Below, in pieces: positions 16,087 through 27,501 of a stretch of DNA of 64,000 bases. Made by a program: the position numbers and the translations under genes. Position 1 is the first letter of the stretch. Each line of letters begins with the position of its first letter. The notes beneath the pieces were generated by a model. The model was not told the DNA's origin. It worked only from the letters and a program-made list of their open reading frames with translations, and ran no database searches. Source of the DNA: Pseudomonas mendocina (GTDB lineage: Bacteria > Pseudomonadota > Gammaproteobacteria > Pseudomonadales > Pseudomonadaceae). Where the stretch lies: positions 3,968,001 to 4,032,000 of the forward strand of contig NZ_CP027657.1 in assembly GCF_003008615.1 (NCBI RefSeq), read 5' to 3'.

Positions 16087-16665
16087 ATGCAGGATCGCAT
16101 TCGTTTGGTTCTGATCTACGGCAGCGTGCGCGAGGAGCGCTTCTGCGATCAGGTGGTGGCCTGGGCGCGTGAGCAGATCGGGCAACGCAGTGAGTTCGAG
16201 TTGAGCCTGGTCGACCCGGCCGTGATGTTCCGCCAGCCTGGCGAGGAACCTGAAGCCGCGCAGTTGCGTCATCAGTCGCAGCAACATCTGTTGCGTGCAG
16301 ATGCCTTTCTGATTGTCACCCCGGAGTACAACCACGGCTATCCGGCAGCGCTCAAGCAGTTCATCGACGAGGTGCCGGCTTCCTGGGAGGCGCGTCCGGT
16401 GGGCTTCGTCAGCTATGGCGGGGTATCCGGCGGGCTACGAGCGGTGGAGCAACTGCGCCAGGTGCTGGCGGAGCTGCACGCCATGACGGTGCGCGGTTCG
16501 GTGAGCTTCACCAATGCCTGGGAGCAGTTCGACGAACAGGGGCGGCTGAGTGAACCACGTCGCGCCAACTCGGCCATGGCCCATATGTTGGTGCAGTTGA
16601 ACTGGTGGGCGCAGACGCTGCGTGCCGGGCGCGAGCGCGTGCCGTACGAGCGGGTCAGAGGCTGA
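16087..16665 (+). CDS. NADPH-dependent FMN reductase family protein
   Basis: Predicted 192-residue cytosolic flavodoxin-fold reductase. The phosphate-binding loop is near residues 7-16 ([13 protein letters not shown]), and the flavin-binding motif [18 protein letters not shown] is characteristic of the ArsH/ChrR/EmoB-type family. It probably performs two-electron reduction of quinones or redox-cycling drugs using NAD(P)H. The ATG at 16087 follows GAGGGG. The promoter carries a near-consensus SoxR box, so the gene is a likely SoxR target protecting against redox-active compounds such as phenazines. Confidence 0.92.
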   Translation: MQDRIRLVLIYGSVREERFCDQVVAWAREQIGQRSEFELSLVDPAVMFRQPGEEPEAAQLRHQSQQHLLRADAFLIVTPEYNHGYPAALKQFIDEVPASWEARPVGFVSYGGVSGGLRAVEQLRQVLAELHAMTVRGSVSFTNAWEQFDEQGRLSEPRRANSAMAHMLVQLNWWAQTLRAGRERVPYERVRG

Positions 16666-16728
16666 TGCGCTTGCGCCGGCGCATTGTTGCGGTAAAGCTG
16701 ATGGGCCACCCTTTCGCTGGATGACACC

Positions 16729-17088
16729 ATGCAACTGGCCGCTCCAATTCCTATTCTGCGTAGCTTCGACGAGGCGCGAGCGCGGGCGTTCTATATCGAT
16801 TACCTGGGCTTCGCCGAGGATTGGTCGCACCGCTTCGAGCCGAGCCTGCCGTTGTACCTGCAGCTATCACGCGGAGGCTGCGTGCTGCATCTGTCCGAGC
16901 ACCATGGCGATTGCTGCCCGGGCGCGGCGTTGCGCATCTTCTGTGATGACCTGGATGGATTGCTGAGTGAGCTGCGCGGCAAGGACTACGACTTCGCTCG
17001 ACCGGATATCGTGGCGCAGCCCTGGGGTCGTGATCTGGCGCTGACCGATCCATTCGGCAATCGCCTGATCTTCACCGACGTGCGGTGA
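16729..17088 (+). CDS. VOC-superfamily (glyoxalase/bleomycin resistance-like) protein
   Basis: Predicted 119-residue protein of paired beta-alpha-beta-beta-beta modules. Signs are IPILRSFDEARARAFYIDYLG at the start, the typical GFAEDWSHRFEPSLPLY, and the C-terminal LTDPFGNRLIF. The latter is the usual end of VOC dioxygenase/resistance proteins. Bleomycin-resistance members sequester the drug; others are lyases or dioxygenases. Nothing here distinguishes them. It lies 63 bp after the FMN reductase on the same strand, so it may share the SoxR-controlled transcript. Confidence 0.85.
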   Translation: MQLAAPIPILRSFDEARARAFYIDYLGFAEDWSHRFEPSLPLYLQLSRGGCVLHLSEHHGDCCPGAALRIFCDDLDGLLSELRGKDYDFARPDIVAQPWGRDLALTDPFGNRLIFTDVR

Positions 17089-17091
17089 AGA

Positions 17092-17144
17092 GTAGGGCGG
17101 GTGAAACCCGCCACGGCTGATCTGGCGGATTCCGCCCGCCCTAC
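17092..17144. repeat. Inverted repeat GTAGGGCGGGT...CCCGCCCTAC
   Basis: An intergenic palindrome of about 53 bp that starts GTAGGGCGGGTGAAACCCGCC and ends CGCCCGCCCTAC, between the VOC gene and gcvT. A related copy is at 49910-49961. It may act as a transcript-end hairpin for the converging genes. Confidence 0.7.
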
Positions 17145-17161
17145 GCAGGGGCGCTAACCAC

Positions 17162-17185
17162 GTAGCCCGGATCGTATCCGGGCCA
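17162..17185. repeat. REP-like palindrome, CCCGGATCGTATCCGGG
   Basis: Single copy of the dispersed GTAGCCCGGAT-N-ATCCGGG family just downstream of gcvT. See 164, 19723, 33598 and 42847. Confidence 0.7.
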
Positions 17186-17194
17186 CGAGAGCGC

Positions 17195-18319
17195 TTAACC
17201 GCGGTAGTAGCGTTGCGGCACGAACGGGGTCTTGGCCACTTTCATCGGCACGCGCTTGCCGCGCACCACGGCCCAGACTTCGCTATCGATGGCCATGTAG
17301 CTGGCCTTGACGTAACCCATGGCCACCGGCGCGCCCAGGCTCGGGCCGAAGCCACCGCTGGACACCTGGCCGATCACGTTGCCGCCTGCGTCGACGATTT
17401 CCGCACCTTCGCGCACCGGCACGCGTTCCTGTGGAAGCAGGCCGACCCGCTTGCTCGGCACGCCTTCGCGTTGCTGGGCGAAGATACGCTCGGCGCCCGG
17501 GAAGTTGCCGGCGCGCTCGCCATCTGCACGGCGTACCTTGGAGATGGCCCACAGCAGGCCAGCTTCGATCGGCGTGGTGCTGGTGCTCATGTCATGGCCG
17601 TAGAGGCACAGACCGGCTTCCAGGCGCAGCGAATCGCGTGCGCCGAGGCCGATGGCTTCGACTTCCACTTCGGCCAGCAGGCTGCGCGCCAGGGCTTCTG
17701 CCTGATCCACGGCGACGGAGATTTCGAAGCCGTCTTCGCCGGTGTAGCCGCTGCGGCTGACGATGCACTCGCTGCCCAGCAGGCGCACGCGGGCGACCTG
17801 CATGAAGGTCATCTTGCTCACCTCCGGTGCCAGGCGGGCCAGCACTTCGACCGCCTTCGGGCCTTGCAGGGCGAGCAGGGCGCGCTCCTCGAACAGGCTC
17901 TCGATCTGGCACTGTTCGCCGATGTGCTGTTTGAGGTGAGCCAGATCCTGATCCTTGCAAGCGGCGTTGACCACCAGGTACAGGGTGTCGTCACCGAGGT
18001 TGGCGACCATCAGGTCGTCGAGAATGCCGCCGTTCTCGTCGGTGAACATGGCGTAGCGCTGCAGGCCCTCCGGCAGGTCGATGATGTCCACCGGCACCAG
18101 GGTTTCCAGGGCGCGCGCGGCGTTCTCGCCACGCAGGAGGATCTGGCCCATGTGCGAGACGTCGAACAGGCCGGCGGCCTCGCGGGTATGCAGGTGTTCC
18201 TTCATCACGCCCAGCGGGTACTGCACGGGCATGTCATAGCCGGCGAAGGGCACCATGCGCGCGCCGAGTTCAATGTGCAGGGCATGCAGCGGAGTCTTGG
18301 CGAGGGTTTCAGTGGTCAT
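17195..18319 (-). CDS. gcvT: Aminomethyltransferase, glycine cleavage T protein
   Basis: Predicted 374-residue enzyme that transfers the methylene unit from lipoyl-H protein to tetrahydrofolate, releasing ammonia. Family features are PLHALHIELGARMVPFAGYDMPVQ at the start, VSHMGQILLRG, the folate-binding region RSGYTGEDGFEISV, and SLRLEAGLCLYGHDM. Length is normal for bacterial GcvT. It is the last gene of gcvH-gcvP-glyA-gcvT. In Pseudomonas aeruginosa the corresponding operon has sdaA between glyA and gcvT; here the gap is only 69 bp, so sdaA is absent. The gene is probably transcribed from the sigma-54 promoter upstream of gcvH. Confidence 0.96.
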   Translation of the reverse strand: MTTETLAKTPLHALHIELGARMVPFAGYDMPVQYPLGVMKEHLHTREAAGLFDVSHMGQILLRGENAARALETLVPVDIIDLPEGLQRYAMFTDENGGILDDLMVANLGDDTLYLVVNAACKDQDLAHLKQHIGEQCQIESLFEERALLALQGPKAVEVLARLAPEVSKMTFMQVARVRLLGSECIVSRSGYTGEDGFEISVAVDQAEALARSLLAEVEVEAIGLGARDSLRLEAGLCLYGHDMSTSTTPIEAGLLWAISKVRRADGERAGNFPGAERIFAQQREGVPSKRVGLLPQERVPVREGAEIVDAGGNVIGQVSSGGFGPSLGAPVAMGYVKASYMAIDSEVWAVVRGKRVPMKVAKTPFVPQRYYRG

Positions 18320-18388
18320 GTCGATTTCCTGTTGGGTGCGCCGCGCGCACCGGTTGGGGCCGCAACGCGGCCCGTCGTTCGTCGGGTG

Positions 18389-19642
18389 TCAGTCAGCGTA
18401 GACCGGGAAGGTGGCGCACAGGTCGGCGACCTGGCCGCGCACGCGCTCGATCACGGCCGGGTTTTCCAGGTCGTCGAGGATGTCGCAGATCCAGCCGGCC
18501 AGGGTGCGGCATTCGCCTTCCTTGAAGCCGCGGGTGGTCACCGCCGGGGTGCCGATACGGATGCCTGAGGTGACGAACGGCGACTGCGGATCGTTCGGTA
18601 CGGCGTTCTTGTTCACGGTGATGTGGGCATCGCCCAGCGCCGCGTCGGCCGCCTTGCCGGTCAGGCCCTGCTTGACCAGGCTGATCAGCATCAGGTGGTT
18701 GTCGGTACCGCCGGAGACCACGTCATAGCCGCGCTGGACGAACACCTCGGCCATGGCGCGGGCGTTGTCGATCACCTGCTGCTGGTAGGCCTTGAAGCCT
18801 GGCTCCAGCGCTTCCTTGAAGCACACCGCCTTGGCCGCGATGACGTGCATCAGCGGGCCGCCCTGGGCTCCGGGGAACACAGCGGAGTTGAGCTTCTTCT
18901 CGATCTCTTCGTTCTTGCGCGCGAGGATCAGGCCGCCACGCGGGCCGCGCAGGGTCTTGTGCGTGGTAGTGGTGACCACATCGGCGAACGGCACCGGGTT
19001 CGGGTACAGGCCGGCTGCAACCAGACCGGCGACATGGGCCATGTCGACGAACAGTAGCGCACCGACCTTGTCGGCGATGGCGCGGAAACGGGGGAAGTCC
19101 AGCACGCGCGAGTAGGCCGAGAAACCGGCGACGATCATCTTCGGCTTGTGCTCGACTGCCAGGCGCTCGACCTCGTCGTAGTCGATCAGGCCGTTCTCGT
19201 CGATGCCGTACTGCACGGCGTTGTACAGCTTGCCCGAGGACGACACCTTAGCGCCGTGGGTCAGGTGACCACCGTGTGCCAGGCTCATGCCGAGGATGGT
19301 GTCACCAGCACCCAGCAGCGCGAGGTACACGGCGCTGTTGGCCGAAGAGCCCGAGTGCGGCTGGACGTTGGCGTAGTCGGCGCCGAACAGCTGTTTAGCG
19401 CGCTCTATGGCCAGCGCCTCGACCTTGTCCACATGCTCGCAGCCACCGTAGTAACGCTTGCCCGGATAACCTTCTGCGTACTTGTTGGTCAGGCCGCTGC
19501 CTTGCGCCTGCATGACGCGCTGGCTGCAGTAGTTCTCCGAGGCGATCAGCTCGATATGGTCTTCCTGGCGCTGTTCTTCGGCCTGGATCGCCGCGAGCAG
19601 GGCATCGTCATAGCCCTGCAGTTGGTCGTGCTTGCTGAACAT
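18389..19642 (-). CDS. glyA: Serine hydroxymethyltransferase
   Basis: Predicted 417-residue PLP enzyme interconverting serine and glycine with tetrahydrofolate. The PLP lysine lies in [13 protein letters not shown], preceded by [16 protein letters not shown], and the N-terminal VTPLNH-like region reads [19 protein letters not shown]. Length is standard. It is third in the gcv operon, where it converts the methylene-tetrahydrofolate from glycine cleavage plus another glycine to serine, the normal route of growth on glycine. A REP-containing 148-bp gap separates it from gcvP, so a second promoter is possible. Confidence 0.96.
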   Translation of the reverse strand: MFSKHDQLQGYDDALLAAIQAEEQRQEDHIELIASENYCSQRVMQAQGSGLTNKYAEGYPGKRYYGGCEHVDKVEALAIERAKQLFGADYANVQPHSGSSANSAVYLALLGAGDTILGMSLAHGGHLTHGAKVSSSGKLYNAVQYGIDENGLIDYDEVERLAVEHKPKMIVAGFSAYSRVLDFPRFRAIADKVGALLFVDMAHVAGLVAAGLYPNPVPFADVVTTTTHKTLRGPRGGLILARKNEEIEKKLNSAVFPGAQGGPLMHVIAAKAVCFKEALEPGFKAYQQQVIDNARAMAEVFVQRGYDVVSGGTDNHLMLISLVKQGLTGKAADAALGDAHITVNKNAVPNDPQSPFVTSGIRIGTPAVTTRGFKEGECRTLAGWICDILDDLENPAVIERVRGQVADLCATFPVYAD

Positions 19643-19722
19643 GGTGAGGCCCTCTTTATCGTTTTTCTCGGGATGAAGTCAGCCCGCCCCGGTGAGGGGG
19701 AGCCGAAAGAAACGGGTTGGAT

Positions 19723-19780
19723 GTAGCCCGAATGCAATCCGGGGAAGCCGTCAAAAGCTCCCGGATTTCATCCGGGCTAC
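19723..19780. repeat. REP-like inverted pair between gcvP and glyA
   Basis: Copies GTAGCCCGAATGCAATCCGG and CCGGATTTCATCCGGGCTAC face each other inside the gcvP-glyA gap. The hairpin could lower read-through or stabilise the upstream message. It belongs to the same dispersed family as 164, 17162, 33598 and 42847. Confidence 0.8.
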
Positions 19781-19790
19781 GGGGCGGTAC

Positions 19791-22643
<2,853 letters not shown>

Positions 22644-22652
22644 GGCGGTCAC

Positions 22653-23036
22653 TCAGGCGTCGGCGTTGGCGTTCAACAGACGATCATAGCCGGCCTTGTC
22701 GAGCAGGTCGGCCAGCACGGCGTTGTCGGCCAGGCGCATGCGGAAGAACCAGGCTTTTTCCAGTGGCGACTCGTTGACCAGCTCCGGGCTGCCTTCCAGC
22801 TCACCGTTGACCTCGACGATCTCGCCATCCAGCGGCATGACGATGTTGCTGGCAGCTTTTACCGATTCCAGCACTGCTACTTCCTCGCCCTGGGCGAAGG
22901 CTTTCACTTCCGGCAGTTGCACGTACACCACGTCGCCGAGCGCGTCCTGTGCGTAATGGGTGATGCCGACGGTCACTAGACCATCGTTGTCCAGACGCAG
23001 CCATTCGTGATCAGCAGTGAAACGCAACTCGCTCAT
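22653..23036 (-). CDS. gcvH: Glycine cleavage H protein
   Basis: Predicted 127-residue lipoyl carrier protein shuttling the aminomethyl intermediate between P, T and L proteins. The lipoyl lysine lies in VLESVKAASNIVMPLDG, and the typical YAQDALGDVVYVQLPE precedes it. It is the first gene of the operon. The ATG at 23036 follows GAGTTCAC-type spacing from GGAG. Just upstream are a -24/-12 promoter and candidate GcsR sites. No dihydrolipoamide dehydrogenase (L protein) gene is nearby, as is usual because that subunit is shared. Confidence 0.96.
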   Translation of the reverse strand: MSELRFTADHEWLRLDNDGLVTVGITHYAQDALGDVVYVQLPEVKAFAQGEEVAVLESVKAASNIVMPLDGEIVEVNGELEGSPELVNESPLEKAWFFRMRLADNAVLADLLDKAGYDRLLNANADA

Positions 23037-23100
23037 GTGAACTCCTCAAGGGGTGATGGCGCCCGCTTCTAGGTGGCGGGCAGGATTGCAGGGAGCTATA

Positions 23101-23115
23101 GCAATGCGGGTGCCA
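23101..23115 (-). promoter_or_regulatory. Sigma-54 promoter of the gcvH operon
   Basis: Read on the minus strand, TGGCACCCGCATTGC matches the -24/-12 consensus TGGCAC-N5-TTGC exactly. Transcription should start about 12 nt beyond, near 23090, leaving a leader of about 55 nt before gcvH. Activation would come from the GcsR-like protein encoded at 24202. Confidence 0.9.
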
Positions 23116-23178
23116 ATGTTAAAAATATCAATTAAAACAATGGCTTAGTTATTTTTATGGGATTTATGTGCGCCCCCT

Positions 23179-23196
23179 TGTAACGATAACGCTACG
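23179..23196. promoter_or_regulatory. Candidate GcsR-binding site 1
   Basis: TGTAACG-ATAA-CGCTACG fits the reported 18-bp GcsR palindrome TGTAACG-N4-CGTTCCG at 7 of 7 and 5 of 7 half-site positions. It is about 65 bp upstream of the gcvH -24/-12 promoter. Confidence 0.55.
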
Positions 23197-23259
23197 AATG
23201 TCGGTGTCGCTTTTGGAAAAGTTGAGGTCGTGCCAGGCGGGCCGTGGGTTACAAGGATT

Positions 23260-23296
23260 TGTTGCGAAATCGTTACGGTGGTTCGAAATCGATACG
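23260..23296. promoter_or_regulatory. Candidate tandem GcsR-binding sites 2 and 3
   Basis: TGTTGCG-AAAT-CGTTACG (23260-23277) and TGGTTCG-AAAT-CGATACG (23279-23296) are directly adjacent with a 19-bp period, near two helical turns. Both resemble the GcsR palindrome, the first more closely. The sites lie between gcvH and sodC and could affect either gene. Confidence 0.55.
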
Positions 23297-23371
23297 ACTG
23301 TGTTGTCGGAACCGCTGGGTGGTGCAGGAGGTCGGTATAGCACTACCCACTGCAAAGGAGCTTCTGCACTC

Positions 23372-23923
23372 ATGAAACCCTTGATTCCACTGGCATTCGC
23401 GCTATTGAGTGCCACCAGTCTGCAGGCCAGCGAGACGGTCAGCGTGACGATGTCGCAGGCCACCGAGAGTGGTTCAGGTACGCCGCTGGGTACCGTAACC
23501 ATCAGCCAGTCCGCCTATGGCCTGGTGTTCACCCCCGAATTGAACGGCCTGGAGCCTGGGCTGCATGGATTCCATGTGCATGTGAATGCCAGCTGTGATG
23601 CCGCGCAGGTAGACGGCAAGCTCACCCCGGCCGGCGCTGCCGGTGGCCACTGGGATCCGGACAACGCTGGCCGTCACGGTTTCCCCTGGGAAGACAATGC
23701 CCACCTCGGTGACCTGCCCGCGCTGTATGTTGCGGATGATGGCAGTGCCAGCCAGCCGGTATTGGCGCCTCGCTTGAAGCGCCTGGAAGAGCTCAACGGG
23801 CGTGCCCTGATGATTCATGCCGGTGCTGACAATCACTCCGACCATCCGCAGCCCCTCGGTGGTGGCGGCGCGCGTGTGGCCTGCGGCGTGATCAAGGTCT
23901 CCAACGCCACAGCATCGATCTGA
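23372..23923 (+). CDS. sodC: Cu/Zn superoxide dismutase, periplasmic
   Basis: Predicted 183-residue periplasmic enzyme dismutating superoxide. A signal peptide ([19 protein letters not shown]) precedes the mature domain. The metal site is visible in [32 protein letters not shown] and the C-terminal [13 protein letters not shown]; the two Cys of the structural disulfide are present. The ATG at 23372 follows AAAGGAG. It sits between the gcv operon and gcsR, converging with gcsR. It is not part of the glycine pathway as such; sharing an upstream region with GcsR sites is noted as a finding. Confidence 0.96.
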   Translation: MKPLIPLAFALLSATSLQASETVSVTMSQATESGSGTPLGTVTISQSAYGLVFTPELNGLEPGLHGFHVHVNASCDAAQVDGKLTPAGAAGGHWDPDNAGRHGFPWEDNAHLGDLPALYVADDGSASQPVLAPRLKRLEELNGRALMIHAGADNHSDHPQPLGGGGARVACGVIKVSNATASI

Positions 23924-24201
23924 TGCAGCGCTACCGGACGTAGGGGATCGTCGCTCCCGCGAAGGCGGGAGTCCAGGTGCTGCGAGTTTCTGGATGGCTC
24001 TCAGCAGGGGAAGTTATGACGTAAGGCGTACTCGCGCAGCAGTACGCCGTTAGATGTGTGAGATACCGAAACTGCGGACTGTTCGCTGGCGCTACGAGCG
24101 GCCTGCGTTCCGGTTCGCCCTACGTCTACTCGCGCTGAAGAACACTTGACCGCTAACAGGAACTCTATAGCGGGTCGGGGTGTTTTTGTAGAACGGTGTC
24201 T
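23924..24201. other. Intergenic repeats between sodC and gcsR
   Basis: A 278-bp region without a gene. It contains CTCCCGCGAAGGCGGGAG at 23954-23971 (also at 38310-38327), the inverted word GCGTACT-CGCGCAG-AGTACGC near 24028, and an ACTGCGGACTGTTCGC word that recurs near 26216. These are dispersed REP-type fragments and may serve as transcript ends for both convergent genes. Confidence 0.6.
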
Positions 24202-25722
24202 CTAGCGACCGCCCGGTATCCCGTACTTCTTCAAGCGCTTGGCGATGGCGGTGTGCGAAGTGCCCAGGCGTGCAGCCAACTGACGGCTGGACGGGTGGCT
24301 GTCGTAGAGTTTTGCCAGCAGTGCCTTCTCGTACTCGTCCATGGCTTGTTCCAGGCTGCCGACCTCGCCCTCGACCTTTGGCGCGACCTCGGTGCCGGCG
24401 ATATCCAGGTCGTCCATCTCCACCCAGTTGCTGTCGCAGATGGCGGCGGCGCGGAAGATCACGTTCTGCAGCTGGCGCACATTACCGGGCCAGCGTCCGG
24501 CCAGCAGCGCCGGGAAGGTCGCCGGGGCCAGGCGGCAGGGCAGGCGCTGGATCTGCGCGCAGGCCTGAGCCATGAAGTGCTGGGCCAGCAGCAGGATGTC
24601 CTGGCCACGCTCGCGCAGCGGCGGCACTTCCAGGTTGAGTACATTGAGGCGGTAGAACAGATCCTCACGGAAACTGCCTTCGGCAACCATCTGCTCCAGA
24701 TCGCGGTGGGTGGCGCTGAGGATGCGCACATCCACCTTCACTTCTCGGTCGCCACCAACACGACGGAAGCTGCCGTCGCTGAGAAAACGCAGCAGCTTGG
24801 CTTGCAGATAGGGCGACATCTCGCCGATTTCATCGAGGAACACCGTGCCCTGGTTGGCCAACTCCAGCAGTCCCGGCTTGCCGCCACGTTGTGCGCCGGT
24901 GAAGGCGCCGGGGGCGTAGCCGAACAACTCGCTCTCGGCCAGGTTTTCCGGCAGGGCGGCGCAGTTCAGCGCCAGGAAAGGGGCGCTGCGGCGCACGCTG
25001 ACGGTATGGCAGGCACGCGCGACCAGTTCCTTGCCGGTGCCGGTTTCGCCGTGAATCAGCAGCGGCGCATCGAGCGATGCCACGCGCAGAGCGCGAGCCT
25101 TGAGGGCACGGATCGGCGATGACTCACCGAGCAGCGAGTCGAAGCCTTCGGCATGATCGTGATGCAGCGCCGCCAGGCGTTCGCCCATGCGGCTTGGCGC
25201 ATAGAGGGTGAGCAGACCGCCCGTCAGTCGACCGTCTTCGGTGATCGGCTGGGCATCGAGCAGCAGCGGCTGGCCGGCGAAATGCACCTCGCGCAGCGGC
25301 TGGTGAAAACCGGCGGCGAGTAGCGATTGTTGCAGTGCTTCATCGGCGAACAGGGCAGCGATGCTCAAGCCCTCGGGCGGTCGGGCGGACATGTCGATCA
25401 ATGCCGGGTTTGCCAATAGCACAGTGGCTCGATCATCCACGGCCAGCACCGGGTCGGGCATCGCGGCGAGCAGTGCGTCGAGCTGCAGGCGGCGGCGCTG
25501 GCCGGGCAGAATGTCGACCACCTCCACGCTCTGCACGCCATGCACCTGCAACAGCGCGCCGCGCAGCTCCTCGAGCACTTCGGCGCTCAGGGTCGGTGCA
25601 TCGATATAGACGTTTGGCGGTACCATCTCCACCGCATCGAGGTTCAGATTGCGCCCGCCCAGCAGCGCCAGGACTTCCTGGGTGATGCCGACGCGGTCGA
25701 TGAAGCTGACGTGGATGCGCAT
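24202..25722 (-). CDS. gcsR: TyrR-like sigma-54 activator, GcsR type
   Basis: Predicted 506-residue enhancer-binding protein. Order: ACT domain (1-75, MRIHVSFIDRVGITQEVLAL), PAS-like domain (about 80-190), AAA+ domain (205-430) with Walker A GETGTGKE, sigma-54 contact loop GAFTGA, and Walker B VFLDEIGEM, then a Fis-type helix-turn-helix (HPSSRQLAARLGTSHTAIAK). The GAFTGA loop separates it from E. coli TyrR, which lacks it. Its place beside the gcv operon, whose promoter is sigma-54 type, matches GcsR (glycine-responsive) rather than PhhR. The effector is probably glycine, by analogy. Confidence 0.88.
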   Translation of the reverse strand: MRIHVSFIDRVGITQEVLALLGGRNLNLDAVEMVPPNVYIDAPTLSAEVLEELRGALLQVHGVQSVEVVDILPGQRRRLQLDALLAAMPDPVLAVDDRATVLLANPALIDMSARPPEGLSIAALFADEALQQSLLAAGFHQPLREVHFAGQPLLLDAQPITEDGRLTGGLLTLYAPSRMGERLAALHHDHAEGFDSLLGESSPIRALKARALRVASLDAPLLIHGETGTGKELVARACHTVSVRRSAPFLALNCAALPENLAESELFGYAPGAFTGAQRGGKPGLLELANQGTVFLDEIGEMSPYLQAKLLRFLSDGSFRRVGGDREVKVDVRILSATHRDLEQMVAEGSFREDLFYRLNVLNLEVPPLRERGQDILLLAQHFMAQACAQIQRLPCRLAPATFPALLAGRWPGNVRQLQNVIFRAAAICDSNWVEMDDLDIAGTEVAPKVEGEVGSLEQAMDEYEKALLAKLYDSHPSSRQLAARLGTSHTAIAKRLKKYGIPGGR

Positions 25723-25795
25723 TGATGACGGTCGAAATGGGCGGACAGGCCGCGATTATGCCTGCTCAGCCTGGTATGAGGAAAAGGGCAGCACC

Positions 25796-25996
25796 GTGAA
25801 CACAGAAAAACCGAGCCGCGCCGACTACCACCGCGAGCATCAGGCTCGCGCCGAAACCGAGGCCCAACGCCTGCTGTCGCGCAAGGCCGAGTTGCAAGGG
25901 CACTGGCTGCCCTGGGTGGCGCAGGAGCTGTACCAGCTCAGCCCACCGGAGTTCGCCAACATGGTGCGTCGCGAGTTGCAGCGCTTGTCGCAGTGA
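25796..25996 (+). CDS. Small conserved-looking cytosolic protein
   Basis: Predicted 66-residue charged protein divergent from gcsR. It starts at GTG 25796 (MNTEKPSRADYHREHQARAE), 73 bp from the gcsR start, and contains a long amphipathic helix region rich in Arg, Glu and Ala, then LPWVAQELYQLSPPEFANM. No domain is recognised. No strong ribosome binding site beyond GGAAAAGGGC is visible. The shared upstream region suggests co-regulation with gcsR. I have no functional prediction. Confidence 0.6.
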   Translation: MNTEKPSRADYHREHQARAETEAQRLLSRKAELQGHWLPWVAQELYQLSPPEFANMVRRELQRLSQ

Positions 25997-26383
25997 TGGT
26001 GCCGCAGGAGCACCAATCCGTAGGAGCGGCTTCAGCCGCGAATCTTCGTTTCTCCAGCGGTGCGCACGGCGCACCCTACGTATTCCGGTCGGCACTGCTC
26101 CGGCCGCGAGCCTTTCGTGGCGTAGGGCGTACTCGGTTTTGGCATCCAGCGTCGCTCTACCTCCCGCATCCATGCAGTCGTCGTGAAGCACTACGCTGGA
26201 TGGAGGTTGTCGCAAATGGCGGACTGTTCGCTTCGCTACGAGCGGCCGGCGTTCCGGTTCGCCCTACGCGTAATCCCCACGTGCATCCCTGGATGCATCC
26301 GAGTTACGAATTTTTCGTTCCACAGTGGTACGCACGGCACGCCCCATATGCATCCGGTGGAGGCGTCTTTAGTTGCGACTGGT
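25997..26383. other. Repeat-rich intergenic region
   Basis: A 387-bp region with no credible gene. It holds a REP word GTAGGAGCGGCTTCAGCCGC at 26020-26039, a GTGCGCACGGCGCACCCTAC word at 26056-26075, a GGCGTAGGGCGTACTC word, and GGCGGACTGTTCGC near 26219 that repeats a word near 24078. Several fragments of dispersed repeats are nested. Confidence 0.6.
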
Positions 26384-27382
26384 TCAGGGCACGATCCTGA
26401 ACCAATCGATCACGCCCACGTCCTGATTCTCATGAATGCCCAGCACCTCGCCGGCGGCGTTCTGCTCCACCGACACATTCGGCTTGAGCGGCTTACCGTC
26501 ACGGCGATCCATGGCTGGCGCTTCCTCGTACGGGCTGAACAACAGATTGCCTTGGTAACCGCGTACACGCGTGTCAGCCGGATACTGCATCGGCCCGAGT
26601 TCGAGTGGCTGGGTCAACTCGGCTTGCCAGCCCTGAAGCTCGCCATAGGGCCTGTCGAGCCATAGGTTCCAGATACGCAGGTCGAGCCCCCGGAAGTGGA
26701 TCGGCGTGTCGTCCGTCGCCAACTGCCAGCGTCCGTCTTGCAGCGCCTGCACGGATACCGGAGCTGGCCAGATGGCGCCTGCCACCTCGCTGCCTGCTGC
26801 CAGGGTGCAGCTGTCCAGCTGCCAATCCGCTGGTTTGAACTGCGTGCCAAGCGGGTAGCGGAAGGTGACATCGGCTTGCGACGAGCACAGCCAACCGTCG
26901 ATGCGTGCATCCTCTACCAGTTGCGCGCTGGCTCGTGTTTCGTCCAGAGACAGGCTGCGCACCCGCACATCGCGCACTTTGCCTGGTGCCTTGTCGAACT
27001 CGGCATGCTGCAGGCTCTGCAAACCATGGGGGAGGGGATCGCCACTGAGGTTCGTGTCGGGCTCCAGGCGCGCGATCTTCACCCGCGTTCCGGCTGGCAG
27101 CACCAGTTCGCCAAGCACCTGTTCGGATTCCAGGTGCTGAACGAGTGCGCGTGCTTCGTACCAGTCCTGCAACTGCCAGGTCAGCAATTGAAAGGCTGGC
27201 AGGCTGCCGACGATGAAGAATACGGCGAGAAACCCGAACCGCTTGCGTCTTGCCAGCATGTAGGCCCTGGCGCGTGGATGCAGGCTGGCGCCGAGCAAGC
27301 CCAGCAGGCCGGGTACGCAGATGATGGCGAGCAGCAGGAGCAGCGCTCCGAGCAGCATGGCCGTGGGGCTGATGGGAATCAT
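26384..27382 (-). CDS. Unrecognised membrane protein
   Basis: Predicted 332-residue protein with an N-terminal hydrophobic helix (LLGALLLLLAIICVPGLLGLLG), a basic segment (RARAYMLARRKRFG), a second helix (FLAVFFIVGSLPAFQLLTWQ) and a soluble C-terminal domain that should lie in the periplasm. The soluble domain has a pair of Cys (WLCSSQ and DSCTLAAGS) that could form a disulfide. No family is recognised. The gene stands alone with a repeat region downstream and 119 bp to endA upstream. The ATG at 27382 follows AAGGA; an internal ATG eight codons on is possible. Confidence 0.65.
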   Translation of the reverse strand: MIPISPTAMLLGALLLLLAIICVPGLLGLLGASLHPRARAYMLARRKRFGFLAVFFIVGSLPAFQLLTWQLQDWYEARALVQHLESEQVLGELVLPAGTRVKIARLEPDTNLSGDPLPHGLQSLQHAEFDKAPGKVRDVRVRSLSLDETRASAQLVEDARIDGWLCSSQADVTFRYPLGTQFKPADWQLDSCTLAAGSEVAGAIWPAPVSVQALQDGRWQLATDDTPIHFRGLDLRIWNLWLDRPYGELQGWQAELTQPLELGPMQYPADTRVRGYQGNLLFSPYEEAPAMDRRDGKPLKPNVSVEQNAAGEVLGIHENQDVGVIDWFRIVP

Positions 27383-27501
27383 GGGACGTCCTTGTGGCGC
27401 GGCGGGTGCTATGTGCGGCAGAGCTTAAAAGCCGTCCAGCGTCGAATCAACGCGCATGGTATCGAGAGCGCTGGGCGGGGCACCGCATAAGTCCCTGATC
27501 C

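Noticed and set aside
23372..23923. sodC as part of the gcvH operon
   Set aside because: It is on the opposite strand with its own start signal.
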